A stretch of 64,000 nucleotides of DNA from Mycoplasma sp. Ms02 (GTDB lineage Bacteria > Bacillota_I > Bacilli_A > Mycoplasmatales > Metamycoplasmataceae): assembly GCF_019720735.1 (NCBI RefSeq), contig NZ_CP081302.1:558001-622000 (forward strand), given 5' to 3'. The notes beneath the pieces are model-generated. The model was not told where the DNA came from. It saw only the letters and a program-made list of their open reading frames with translations, and did not search any database. Shown here in pieces: positions 1 through 10,571 of the stretch (its first letter is position 1; each line of letters begins with the position of its first letter). A program made the position numbers and the translations under genes.

Positions 1-1182
1 CAAAAGTATAAACAAAAAAATGAACATGAAAGTTCACTAAGTGTACAAGCTAAAAACAAACTTCGTTTAATGTTTTTCAAATTGAATGGACTAAAAGTAC
101 TACTTGAAGCTCAAAAAAGTAAATTAGTTGAAATTAAGGATTTAACCCCTGCTTACAAGAAATTAGTTAGTGAGCGTCAAAAACTATTAGATGAATTAAA
201 ACAAAATGTTTTAAACAAAAAAGCTGCTAGAACTAAAGACGACAAAAAAGCAATTATTAATAACAAAATCAAAGAAGCAAGTTCAATTCTTGGACTAGAT
301 TACTACTTAGACCGTAAACCAAGTGCATTAAGTGGTGGTCAACGTCAAAGAGTTGCTCTTGGTAGAAGTATTGTAGGTAATCCATCATTATTCTTAATGG
401 ATGAACCTCTTTCAAACCTTGATGCTAAACTTAGAGCTTCGATGCGTAGCGAAATTAGAAGAATTCACGAAAAAGTCGGAGCAGGAACAGTTTATGTTAC
501 TCACGATCAAATTGAAGCGATGACGATGTCAGACAAAATTGCAATCATGAGTGATGGATTTGTGCAACAAATCGGAACACCGTCAGACGTTTACAAAAAT
601 CCAGCAAACCTTTTCGTTGCCCAATTCATTGGTACACCAACAATGAATTTATACGAAGGAACCTATAAACAAGGTAAATTCGTTTCTGAATCATTTACAT
701 TAGACTTATTACCTCACCACACAAAGAACATTGAAGAAAATCAAAAAGTTGTTCTAGGAATCAGACCTCAAGATATTTCTGTCGATGAAATGATTAAAAA
801 TACTTATTCAAACTCAATTAATGTTAAAATTACAGCCAAAGAACTTTTAGGTAACGAAATTCAATACACAGGATTAATTGAAAACAGCAATAAAGAACTT
901 ATTTTCATTACAAACTCATATGAAAATTACTCAATCGGTGATTCTAAACAAGTGCACTTAATTTCATCAAGATTCCATATCTTTGATCAAAAAACAACAA
1001 TTTCCCTAACTTCAGAATTTAACTACGAAACATTAAACTCACTAGTTAACTGATCTAACTCAAATGAAAAAATTAAAATCAGAAGAGAATTATTAGACTT
1101 TACAAAAAACAAAAATACTGATATGACAATCACAAAATATACAGTCCAAAAAGTCAAGTCTTTATTTGCAAAAAAGAAATAA
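1..1182 (+). CDS. Sugar ABC transporter ATP-binding protein (MsmK/UgpC-like), 5' part missing
   Basis: The frame is open from the first base of the window, so the N-terminus with Walker A lies outside. What is visible: a lysine-rich helical insertion of at least about 90 residues, then the signature LSGGQRQR, Walker B FLMDEP, the SNLDAK D-loop, the H-loop VTHDQ, and a C-terminal regulatory region (IGTPTMN, GIRPQDIS) typical of the MalK/MsmK group. It would power import of an oligosaccharide or glycerol phosphate at the inner face of the membrane. One TGA (1051-1053) is read as Trp and the frame ends at TAA 1180-1182, followed by a terminator. It is probably the last gene of an upstream transporter operon, distinct from the importer at 1929-9912. 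Family is clear; substrate is unknown. Confidence 0.9.
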
Positions 1183-1191
1183 AATAAACTG

Positions 1192-1221
1192 AAAAATCTA
1201 GGCAAGAAGCTTAGGTTTTTT
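1192..1221 (+). terminator. Intrinsic terminator after the ABC ATPase
   Basis: Stem of about ten pairs with G-T pairs (AAATCTAGGC / GCTTAGGTTT) and a short loop, followed by a T run. Confidence 0.75.
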
Positions 1222-1461
1222 CATTTGTGGAAACGTGTTCCACAAAATTATTATTTTAATAAATATGAGTGGTAACAAATTTATTTTTTCATAGTAATTA
1301 AAAACATTTAAATTCTTTGTTTTTTTCAACAATAAACGCTACTTTTATTTTGTTAATGCATCAAAAATAACTAATATTAATTTCACAAGATTTTCTTGTT
1401 TTCAAGATTTTGCGATTTTTTATTAAATATCATTAAATTAGGTGTATAAGCACCCAACTTA
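1222..1461. other. Intergenic region before the maltodextrin operon, with a perfect inverted repeat
   Basis: A+T-rich gap. It holds a perfect 9-bp inverted repeat at 1224-1232/1238-1246 (arm TTTGTGGAA, centre ACGTG), a short CAAGA/TCTTG repeat near 1387-1400, and a GGTG/CACC mini-hairpin just upstream of ATG 1462. I see no convincing -35/-10 pair and no RNA gene. The operon promoter is presumably here. Confidence 0.5.
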
Positions 1462-1918
1462 ATGAAAGTAGGTCAATATCAAAAGGATTAAAACAAGAAA
1501 TGTTAGTTTAAAAACAAGAGTAAGATGATTCTTTTTAGGTAAAAGACCTCTTGAGAGAAAGTTTCTTCCCAAGATAACTGAGTACATAGTTTTGGTTATC
1601 TCTAACTTGGTTATTATGGGATCCACGTTTGCTCTTGCTTTTGAACTTTTTGCATCTAAAAATAACGGAAATATAGACTTTAACTTATTCTTAGAAACCA
1701 TTAATGGATACGCTTGAAGATTGGTTATCTCTTTTGCCTTAATTAATCAATTAGTTTCTATCATTTGCGTAATTCATTTACTTTATATAAGATCAAAAAC
1801 AGAGTTTGCAAAATGAATACCTTTTGCGATTATCGGATCTACGTTGTTGCTTATATCACCCCTAACTATACTTTTTTCACTGGTTGGTTATGAAAAAAAC
1901 AAAATTGCCTTTGAGTAA
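1462..1918 (+). CDS. Small multi-pass membrane protein, reading frame shifted near its start
   Basis: The open frame that ends at TAA 1916-1918 has no stop back to 1472 but no good start codon there. An ATG at 1462 is in the neighbouring frame and stops after nine codons. Removing one A from the A4 run at 1481-1484 joins them into about 151 residues beginning MKVGQYQRIKTRN. The protein has a basic N-terminus and three hydrophobic segments (around YIVLVISNLVIMGSTFALAF, LVISFALINQLVSIICVIHL, and FAIIGSTLLLISPLTILFSL). It precedes the binding lipoprotein by ten bases and resembles in layout the membrane proteins at 4325 and 9912. Function unknown. Alternatives are an ATT start at 1487 without frameshift, or a start at ATG 1616. 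Confidence 0.55.
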
Positions 1919-1928
1919 TAGGAGAAAA

Positions 1929-4325
1929 ATGAAAAAGAATTTTAAAACATTATTAACAGGAACTGGAGCTCTTGCTGTTCTTTCAGCTTCATTCCTTTCT
2001 GCATCTTGTGGAGCTGGAAACTCAGGTTCGTCAAGAAATGAATTCGCTGCAGAAAAACAAATTATCGTTGCTGTTGACGGACAACAAAAAAACTTTTACG
2101 CCAAAGTAGAAGAATTATTTAAACAAACGCCTTCATACAAAAAAGGTTATAGATTATCAAAAATCGAAAAAGGTGTGTTTGATGCTGTAGACTTTCAAAC
2201 AATTGGTATTGCTGACAAACAAGTGCCTGATGTATTCTATGCGCCTAACGACAGAGTTACAACACTTGTACAAGCTAACGGTGTATCTGATTTAGACGTT
2301 TTACTACCTAACGTACTTCCAAAACTTAAAGAACAAGGAAACTTATCAGACCAAGATGTTGAAAACTTAAGAAACTTTGGAAATGTTGAAATTGTTATTC
2401 AGAAAAAAGATGGAAGTATTGAACCTACAAGACGTTTCCATGCTATTAGACACAACAATGAAGGTATTGTTTTATCTTCAACAAAATCACTTGAAGAAAC
2501 AAAAGCACAATTACAAAATCCTGACACCGACACACTTGCCGAACTAGTAGCAAAAGGTGAAGCGTTAATTCGTCTTCAAGACTTCTGATATGGAAATGGT
2601 ATTCTAGCAGGTGCGTTCAAAGCTCAAGATGACGCTCAAGGCGAATTGATTAAGAAAATCCTTTACAGTGAAGGAGCTAAAATTTCATCAGGATTCCTTC
2701 AAGGAGATAAATACCACGAGAAATACAAAGAAGCTCTTAAAATTGTTTCAAAACTTGTTTACCCTATTGTTGAAGCAGCTTATGCTAAAAACGAAGAAGA
2801 ATATAAAGAAACTGTTTGAGCTAAAAAAGGTATTTCACAATCAGATCTTATTGCAGTACTAGATAAAGATATGGGAGCTGTAAACAACAAAATTTGACAA
2901 CTTCAAAAAGAAGGAAAAATTACATACGCAATTATCGGTACTTGAGATGTTCAAGCATCACAAAAAACAGCTGGAACTGAAACATTTATAAATGTAATAC
3001 CTGTAGCTGATTACAATGGAAAAAAAGTTGAATACATTCAAGCTCCAGGTTCATGATCATGATTAGTTAACTCAAGAAACAACGGATCTTCTCAAGAAAG
3101 AAAAGATGCAATTCAAGATTTATTATTAACAATCAACAATGTTCAGTCATGAAAAGCATACTTTGACCAAGATTCAAAAATTCCTTACTTAAACAAAGTA
3201 CAAGAGTCGCTTAGAACAGAAGTTTTAGCCTCAAATGCAGAACTAAGTGTGGAATTAAATAAATTTGCTGAAAGTATTGGTTACTCAAACTTCACGGAAC
3301 TTTATACTTCAGAACAATACGCAAGTCTAAAAAGAGACATTGCACAAGTAGCCTCAACTGATTTTGGATCATGATCGACAAATGAAGCTCAAGACCCATT
3401 AGCTGAAGCTTCTCGTTCAGTATTACCAGCTGTTAGCCCTGAAATTCAAACAGCAACAGAATTGCAAAAAACAGTTCCTCTAAGAAATGCTTTAGCAGCT
3501 ATTGCAGGCAAAACAAATGTTGATGATTTAACACATATTAATGGTGCAGGTGAACCATGAAAAATCCCTGTTTCTAAATTTAATGAAAAATTGTATGAGT
3601 CAGAAGAACACGCAGACTTTAAAAAGAATACTTCAGAAGACCCAACAAATGCTCACGTAAGAAAAGTGGAAAAATTCATTTTTGGTGCCAACGGTGACAA
3701 TGGTGATGAAAGAAGCAGTTTGATCAATTCGATCGTTACAGCACTAAAAAACAACAAATTAAACGATATGTACGAAGCAGTTTATGCAAAAGCTAAAACA
3801 TTTGCTCAATTAATGGGATCCCAAGCAACTGAAGCAAGAATTAAAGAGGCTGCAAAGCTATACTTTGACGGGTATGTAAACGCTGCTAAAGTTAGAAAGC
3901 ACACAATTGAAGTTTACTTAGAAAAACCAGCTCTAGCGAAAGAAGGAAGCAATGTTAATGTAGGTGATTTAACAGTTGGAAAAGTGCTTGACAAATTTAG
4001 TAAATATGAAACTTCATTCGCTGTTAATAAAGTATTGAATGTTATTTCATCAACAAAACCTCTTTCAACAAATGATGGTTTAGGTGTATTCCAAACACAA
4101 CCTTCACGTCTTGACCAAGGTAACCCACAATTCGGAAAAATTTGAGGAATTTGAAACGATAACGTCTTCGGGAACAAACAATTGTATGAAAAAAACAGAG
4201 GTAAATTAACAACTGAAGAAAACTTTGTTGGATTAATCGAATCTCAATTAAATCACCAACTAGGAGAAACAGTAAAAGCCCTTAAACAAGCTAAATCTTC
4301 TCTATACATTGAAGTTTCTAAATAG
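1929..4325 (+). CDS. Sugar (maltodextrin-type) ABC transporter solute-binding lipoprotein
   Basis: 798 aa. The start is ATG 1929 because AGGAG lies seven bases upstream; an upstream ATG at 1890 lacks this. The N-terminus is a lipoprotein signal peptide with a charged MKKNFK start and lipobox LSASC, lipid on Cys27. The mature protein should sit on the outer face of the membrane and deliver sugar to the permeases at 4843-8722. It contains stretches such as VAVDGQQKNFYAKVEELF and PDVFYAPNDR that fit an extracellular binding protein. At about 800 residues it is twice the usual length, with an extra helical region in the second half. Several TGA codons are read as Trp. The next gene's GTG overlaps its TAG by one base. 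The sugar specificity is inferred from the adjacent MalF/MalG/amylase genes. Confidence 0.85.
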
Positions 4326-4843
4326 TGACTCACTTTATAGAACACAAATATAAGTTTAATATTACAAAAAAACAGTTTTACAGCTTTTTAATAATATGCG
4401 TACTAATAGCATTCTCACTTTTTGTTTGAGTTTTAAGCTCTTTTGTTTTTGGTCTAAAAAGTGACTTTTTAGGCTCAGATGCAACAGAAGATGAGAAATC
4501 ACAATTTGCCAGCCAAGTAGCTTTCATTAAACTTTTTACGTATATTATAAATTCTGTATTAATTGTTTTTTTTATTATCTACTTATTATTACTGCGTTCC
4601 AAACTCAAGGGCGGCTATTTCTTCTTACTTGCTTGAATGATTTTATTCGGTGGACTTTGCGTTTCACCCTATATTCAAGGCTTAAACCATGTTAATTCAG
4701 TTGAAAAAACGATCGCAATAGCAACATCATGCTTTTCAGGTTTGATGGTAGTATATTTAATTTACTTTACTTTTATCTACTTTCAAAAACGGAGAGCTTG
4801 GCATTATGAAAAATACAGAATACACAAAGGAAGGGGATCTTAA
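4325..4843 (+). CDS. Four-segment membrane protein of the sugar importer operon
   Basis: 172 aa. The GTG start (4325) shares its G with the TAG of the lipoprotein gene, and the stop overlaps the next ATG, so translation is coupled on both sides. Hydrophobic segments are visible near residues 20-45, 75-95, 105-125 and 135-155, with a basic tail (QKRRAWHYEKYRIHKG). One TGA is read as Trp. I do not recognise the family. Its fixed place between binding protein and permease suggests an accessory subunit of the importer, as may the similar-sized proteins at 1462 and 9912. That is inference from position only. Confidence 0.75.
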
Positions 4844-7779
4844 TGGAAAAAATAAAACTCTATAACTGATATGGCGAATCTTTTGATCCTGTTGTTCCAG
4901 AGGTACATCAAACTTTAAAAGCGTATAAGCATCAAGTTAAAAATGTTTACACGAGACTTGTTGATAATACAAAATCAAGAGAACAAATTGAAAAAGACCT
5001 ATATTTAAGAGCAAAAACCAAAATTGAAGACAACCTAAAACGAGAACTAAGCAGTTTAAGAGTTGCTTATAAAAACAAACTAAGAGTTTTCGAAGATTCA
5101 ATAAAAGCACTTAAATACGCTGAAAGTATGAATACTTTTATTAAGTTTGAATTATCGAAGTTAAAAAAAGAAAAAAAAGCTTTAAAAGCATATGTTAAGG
5201 ATTACATCAAATCTTTATACTCAACTTCTGATGAAGAAGAAAGAAAAAAAGAGTTGATCGAAAACTTATTTATAAAAACTAAAGAAAATGAGAAAGAATT
5301 ACTTTCTAAGTATGCATGCTTAAACATCCTGCTTAAAAAGCTAAACGGTAGAGAGTACAGTTTCAATGATTTCGAACTTAGTTACTATAACGCTCACAAA
5401 GAAAGTGGCTATTTTGACGAAATGCACTTTAAATTAGAGGAAAAAAGAAAAGAGTTCTTAAGAAAAAAAGATAACTTGCAATCTAAACTAAATAAAACTA
5501 GAGAATTGCAAAAAAACCTATATTTAAACGAAAAACACAATTTAAAACTTGAAACTAAGAAAAAAATCAAAGAAATTGAATACGAATATAACCAAAAAAT
5601 TCTTGAGGCAAGAGATAAAGCTAAAGCATATAAAAAAGCAGCTTACCTAAAAATCAAAGAACACAAAAGTCAAATCTTAGAATCAAGCCATAAAAATGAA
5701 CAAAGACTTAACAAACTTAAACAAAATGCAAAAAGTTTTAAAAAGTTAGCTAAAACACAGTACAAAAAAGACTTAAAACATCTTTATTCCAATCTAGATA
5801 AAAGTATTCAAAAAGATACTGAAACATTGAGCTCGCTTTTTAAAAGCTCTGACGAATCACAGGTAAAAATTTACAATCAAATTCTTACAAAAGAAGCGAA
5901 TTCGCCTTTGAATAAGAGCTTAATTAAAAAAGAACTAAAAGCTGCTGCATTATCAAAATACAAAAAAGCACTTTCTAATGAGTACAAAAAGTTTTCATAC
6001 GAAGGTCTATACAACGAAAGTGTTTCAAAAGCACAATCTGAATACTTTTCTGACACACACAAAACAAGAACTAAATTCTTAAAAGAAAAAGTTGATTCAA
6101 AATTTAATCTTGAAGTTTTAAAAATAAACAATTCTATTGAAACTGAAAAAGAAACATACAAAGCTAAAAAAGCTGAAGTGCTTCAGAAATACAATGATCT
6201 TATGCAAAGTGCAAAAGACAAGTATAAAGCAAATGATATTAGCAAGGAAGCTCTTAAAAATCTAAGAATTGAAGCAAAAATATTTAAAAAAGAGTCTCTT
6301 TATACACTTAAGTTAGAAAATTCAATTTCAAAAAACAAAGAATCACTCAAAACTCTATTTTGAAGACGTAGAGAAGAACTTAATGTTAATAAAAAGATCC
6401 TAGAATCAAAAATTAATGAGGCACAAAAGTCCATTCCGACAGAGTGTATTAAAAACTTAAGGTGATGATCATTGCTTTTAGGTGTATTACTTCCTGGATT
6501 GCCTGAATTAATTTGATTTAAGCAATACACAAAATCTGCGCTCATGCTGATTGCCACGACATTTATTTATGCAATTATTCTACCATTCTCGTTTGGTGCT
6601 TACTGATCAAAAATGGGAGGGATACCTGGATTCTATGACCTTGGTTCTAGCTTGCATGATATTTCTCAAGGTATACTAACTGATGCTAGATACTACTTGT
6701 TTGGTGGTGTTGTTTCGGTCATTCTAGTTGTTTTTGCAGTAATTTATTTTACAGTTTCAGGACTAGGAGCTTATCGTGTGGCTAAACACCTTGAAGGTGG
6801 AAGTAGACCAAGTATGTGATCACATACAAAAAGATGATTAAAAACAGCAGGATTCCCGTGATCAATCTCACTTATGGGTTGATCGTTAATGATCTTCGTT
6901 GTTATAACACCAATCATTACCTCAGTTCTTATTTCATTTACAAACTATGGATACAAACATATTGCCCCATCGCAAACTGTAGATTGAATAGGTCTTAAAT
7001 CGTGAGGTTATTGATGAACGTTTAGAGAAAACAACTTACTGCTTTCTCTAAGTAGAGTTATCACATGAACACTAATTTGAACAGTATTATCAACTATTAT
7101 TCCAATTTCGGTTGGATTCTTAATGGCGATTCTAGCAAACAACAACAGATTAAAAGGTAGAGGGATTTTTAGAATCATATTCATTCTTCCTTGAGCTATT
7201 CCTGCCTTTGTTACAATCATGTTCATCAAAAGTACTCTTGTCGGTGGAGATCAAGGATACTTAAACTTAATACTAATTAAGTTAGGAATTTTAGAACATG
7301 GAATAGACTGATTAAACTCGATTACAAAAGCAAGAGTTATCTTGGTAATCGTTCAAACTTGAATTGGTTACGCTTGAATATTCATGCTTGTTACAGGTAA
7401 TTTACAATCAATTCCAAAAGATATTTATGAAGCAGGATCTGTTGATGGAGCTAAAAGATTCCAACTTTTCAGATACTTAACACTTCCTGCTCTTGTACTT
7501 GCGATTGCTCCGATGTTAATTGGACAATTTGTAGGTGCGTTTAATAACTTCACAATCATTTCGCTACTAACGGGTGGTGGACCAAACTATCCAACACCTA
7601 CAGTGTTTGGTGAAGCGTCAACAGACATCATAATTTCTTGAGTGTTTAAAATCGCTCAAGGAGCTATTCAAATCGAAGGAAACCAATCATTTGGTGCAGC
7701 ACTAGCAACTTTTGCAGCATTGATCAGTATCAGCTTTGCAGCAAGAGGATTCATCAAATCGATGTCAAGAAGGGGGTAA
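4843..7779 (+). CDS. malF: MalF-type sugar ABC permease with a long N-terminal coiled-coil extension
   Basis: 978 aa, against about 300-520 for usual MalF permeases. Residues 1 to about 530 are a Lys/Glu-rich, predicted coiled-coil domain with almost no hydrophobic segments. Two to three membrane segments follow (LLLGVLLPGLPELIW and IYAIILPFSFGAYW), then the permease core with the EAA loop around residues 850-880 (DIYEAGSVDGAKRFQLFRYL) that docks to the ATPase. The frame is continuous through many TGA (Trp) codons and I found no TAA or TAG at the domain junction, so this is a genuine fusion-like architecture. ATG 4843 overlaps the preceding TAA and MalG starts one base after this stop. It should form the membrane channel with MalG and the MsmK-like ATPase. 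Confidence 0.9.
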
Positions 7780-7780
7780 A

Positions 7781-8722
7781 ATGGCAAACATTTACAAATC
7801 AGTTTTATCTGACGTAAGGGTCAACTATAACAAGTTATCCCCTAAAAGAATAAAACTAAATTATTCAGATCAAAAAGCAATGACAAAATCAGAATTAGTC
7901 GCTTTAGTTTTTAACTACTTAATTTTAATCTGCTGATCAATGATTATTTTGTTTCCAATCATTTCACTTGTTATTGCTTCGTTCAACATTTTTAACCCAC
8001 GTATTGTGGCGATAACACCATTTAAATTCGGAATTGACAACTTTGTTTATTTATTTACTAACGAAAGAAGTCATTTCTTAAGATGATACGGAAACACCTT
8101 GTTTATAGCACTTTTAACAGCTTTAATTGCAACAACAGGAGTTGCACTTAACGCTTATGCTTATTCAAGATTTAGGTTTGCTGGATCTAAACACTCATTA
8201 ACCATTGTTATGATGATTCAGATGGTACCTGCAACATCAAGCTTAATCACTCTTTATATGCTAGTACAAATGGGTGGAAGTATAGGTATAAGCCCTATTG
8301 TTATGTTAGTGATAATTTACTCAGGTGGAGCAGTATCATCTAACACCTTTATGCTGAAGTCATATTTAGATTCTATTTCTCCAGAACTTGACGACTCAGG
8401 TAAAGTAGATGGGTGCTCAAACTGAGGGCTATTCTTTAAAATACTTATTCCTGTTATTAGACCAGCATTAATAATGGTTGCACTTTGATCTTTCTTGACA
8501 CCATTTACTGATGTTATTCTTCCTAAGTTTGTGCTATTTAAAGTTGAAGATAAAACTTTAGCTACTGGTCTTGAGTTGTTTATTAACACAGAACCAAAAC
8601 ACGTTAATGCAGGTGCATATGCAGCAGGATCGCTGCTAGCATCACTACCAGCTTTCGTTCTTTTCATGTACTTACAAAGATTCATTGTAGGTGGATTAAG
8701 TGAAGGAGCAGTTAAAGGATAA
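7781..8722 (+). CDS. malG: MalG-type sugar ABC permease
   Basis: 313 aa, of normal length for the family. About six hydrophobic segments; a LNAYAYSRFRF segment typical of MalG; and an EAA-like loop, DDSGKVDGCSNWGLFFKIL, followed by PVIRPAL, which contacts the ATPase. A GGGGTAAA stretch precedes the ATG by a few bases. It lies one base after malF and two bases before the ATPase gene. The EAA loop carries Asp-Asp-Ser where Glu-Ala-Ala is usual, a conservative change. It is the second channel subunit. Confidence 0.9.
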
Positions 8723-8724
8723 TT

Positions 8725-9912
8725 ATGAATAAAAAACACTATGAAACAGATGAATTTGATACATTTGAAACAATCGATTTAGATAAATTAGTTTCAGAAA
8801 TCGGTGAAACCTTTAACGAAAACAAAGGTGCTCACATCCAACTACAAAACATTTCAAAAAAATATGAAGGAAATGAAAAATATACTTTAAAAGATATTAA
8901 TCTTGAAATTAAGCCAGGATCATTCTGCATCTTTTTAGGACCTTCAGGTTGTGGTAAAACAACTTTATTAAGAATGATTGCAGGTCTAAACTCAATTACA
9001 AAAGGTGATTTACTTTTTAACGGAAAAAGATACAATAACTTATTACCAAATGAACGTAATATCGCTATGGTTTTCCAATCTTATGCTTTATATCCACACA
9101 TGAATGTTTATAACAATATTTCGTTTGGTTTAAAAATAGCTAAAGAACGTAAGGACATTATTGATAGACGTGTAAAAGACGTTTCTAAAATTCTTAAGAT
9201 TGAAGATTACCTTTACCGTAAACCACGTGATTTATCAGGTGGGCAACGTCAAAGGGTAGCTATTGGTCGTGCTATTGCTCGTAAACCACTTGTTTTCTTA
9301 ATGGACGAACCTCTTTCAAACCTTGATGCTAAACTACGTGAAAGTATGAGACGTGAAATTGTTAACATTCACAGAATGTTAAACACAACAAGTATTTATG
9401 TAACACACGATCAACTCGAAGCTATGACAATGGGTGACCAAATCGTTGTTTTCAATGATGGAAGTATTCAACAAAGTGGTACAGGTAGAGAGTTATATTT
9501 TAAACCTGCTAATATATTTGTTGCAAAATTCATCGGTTCTCCAACAATGAATACATTTGAGGCAGTTTACGAAAACGGTTACATTATAAGTTCAGATAAA
9601 AATGTAAAAATAAAATTAAGTCAAGAAAACTCGAAAAATTTACATGAAGGTCAAAAACTAGTTGTTGGATTTAGAAGCGAAGATATTTCCATTTCAGATA
9701 CAGCGAAAGAAAACAGTACCTACGGAAAAATCGAAAACATTGAGCTAATCGGAAAAGACCAACTTGTAGCTTTAAAAGTAAGTTCTGAAGTTGAATTCAT
9801 CGTTAATGCATCAAACAGCGCAGAGTACACACTTTATGACAACAAATATGTAGTATTTGAAGAAAAAAGAATTCATATTTTTGATGCAAAAACTGAAGAA
9901 AGAGTTAATTAA
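8725..9912 (+). CDS. msmK: Sugar ABC transporter ATP-binding protein (MsmK-like), complete
   Basis: 395 aa. All nucleotide-binding motifs are intact: Walker A GPSGCGKT (residues 72-79), Q-loop Q118, signature LSGGQ (170-174), Walker B FLMDEP (191-196) and H228. A C-terminal MalK-type regulatory region (IGSPTMNTF, VGFRSEDISI) completes the subunit. An N-terminal acidic extension of about 35 residues precedes the fold. Unlike the ATPase at 1-1182 it lacks the long insertion before the signature. It hydrolyses ATP for the MalF/MalG importer encoded just upstream. Confidence 0.93.
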   Translation: MNKKHYETDEFDTFETIDLDKLVSEIGETFNENKGAHIQLQNISKKYEGNEKYTLKDINLEIKPGSFCIFLGPSGCGKTTLLRMIAGLNSITKGDLLFNGKRYNNLLPNERNIAMVFQSYALYPHMNVYNNISFGLKIAKERKDIIDRRVKDVSKILKIEDYLYRKPRDLSGGQRQRVAIGRAIARKPLVFLMDEPLSNLDAKLRESMRREIVNIHRMLNTTSIYVTHDQLEAMTMGDQIVVFNDGSIQQSGTGRELYFKPANIFVAKFIGSPTMNTFEAVYENGYIISSDKNVKIKLSQENSKNLHEGQKLVVGFRSEDISISDTAKENSTYGKIENIELIGKDQLVALKVSSEVEFIVNASNSAEYTLYDNKYVVFEEKRIHIFDAKTEERVN

Positions 9913-10571
9913 TGAAGTTTTTCAAAAGACACTTTCAAAACTATAAAGCAAGAAAAATAGCGTACATTGTAGTTGTTTTAGCTCTGCTTACTTCGATAAT
10001 TTGCACAATCTCTTTACTAGCTAATTTTGATCCCCTAATGAAAGCAGAATTAGAATGACTTCAAAAAGGTCATTTTGAAGAAACTATTACTCAAAAAGAA
10101 ATTCTAGAAACTTCAAAAACAAAATCAGAGCTTTACCAACTTAGACACGTTTTTAAGTCGTTTAACTTTATTCTTTTAGCCTTATTCACAAGTGGTTTTG
10201 CAATTTCTATTGCAATCGTTGTGAACTTATTTACAAACAAGTACAATGGGCAAACTATTTCTAAAATACTTTTAACAATAATCACAGTTTCGCTTGTACT
10301 TACATTCTTATTACTATCTTTAAAACCTCTACCTTCTGCTAGAGATGCTCAACTTGTTATCAATGGCAATGTCAGAATAATTCAGAACTTTAGACAAGGA
10401 ATGGAATACACAGCTGGATACATTTCTTTTATTTGTGCTTGAATCGTTTTAATTTTTACGATTATTGCAAGAAGAAGATTTGGTTATTTAACAAATGATC
10501 AAACGCTTGCAAAAAAATATAAAGACACAGAAACATACAAACTTCAAATTGACGAGGTTTTAAATAGCTAA
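9912..10571 (+). CDS. Four-segment membrane protein between importer and amylase
   Basis: 219 aa. The ATG overlaps the TAA of msmK, and its own TAA overlaps the ATG of the amylase gene by one base. Hydrophobic segments: IVVVLALLTSIICTISLLA, NFILLALFTSGFAISIAIVV, LLTIITVSLVLTFLLLS, and FICAWIVLIFTIIA near the C-terminus. A hydrophilic, probably external loop of about 45 residues separates the first two. No family recognised. Position suggests a role in sugar import or in placing the amylase at the membrane. Confidence 0.75.

Noticed and set aside
1224-1246. Calling the inverted repeat a catabolite control (cre) site
   Set aside because: It matches the cre consensus only in part and mycoplasmas of this group generally lack a known CcpA; reported only as an unexplained repeat.
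6361-6363. TGA stops that seem to cut malF, rplB, eno and many others into fragments
   Set aside because: Conserved Trp positions coincide with TGA (for example the final Trp of S14 and S8, and the L4 loop), so TGA is Trp here and the genes are intact.
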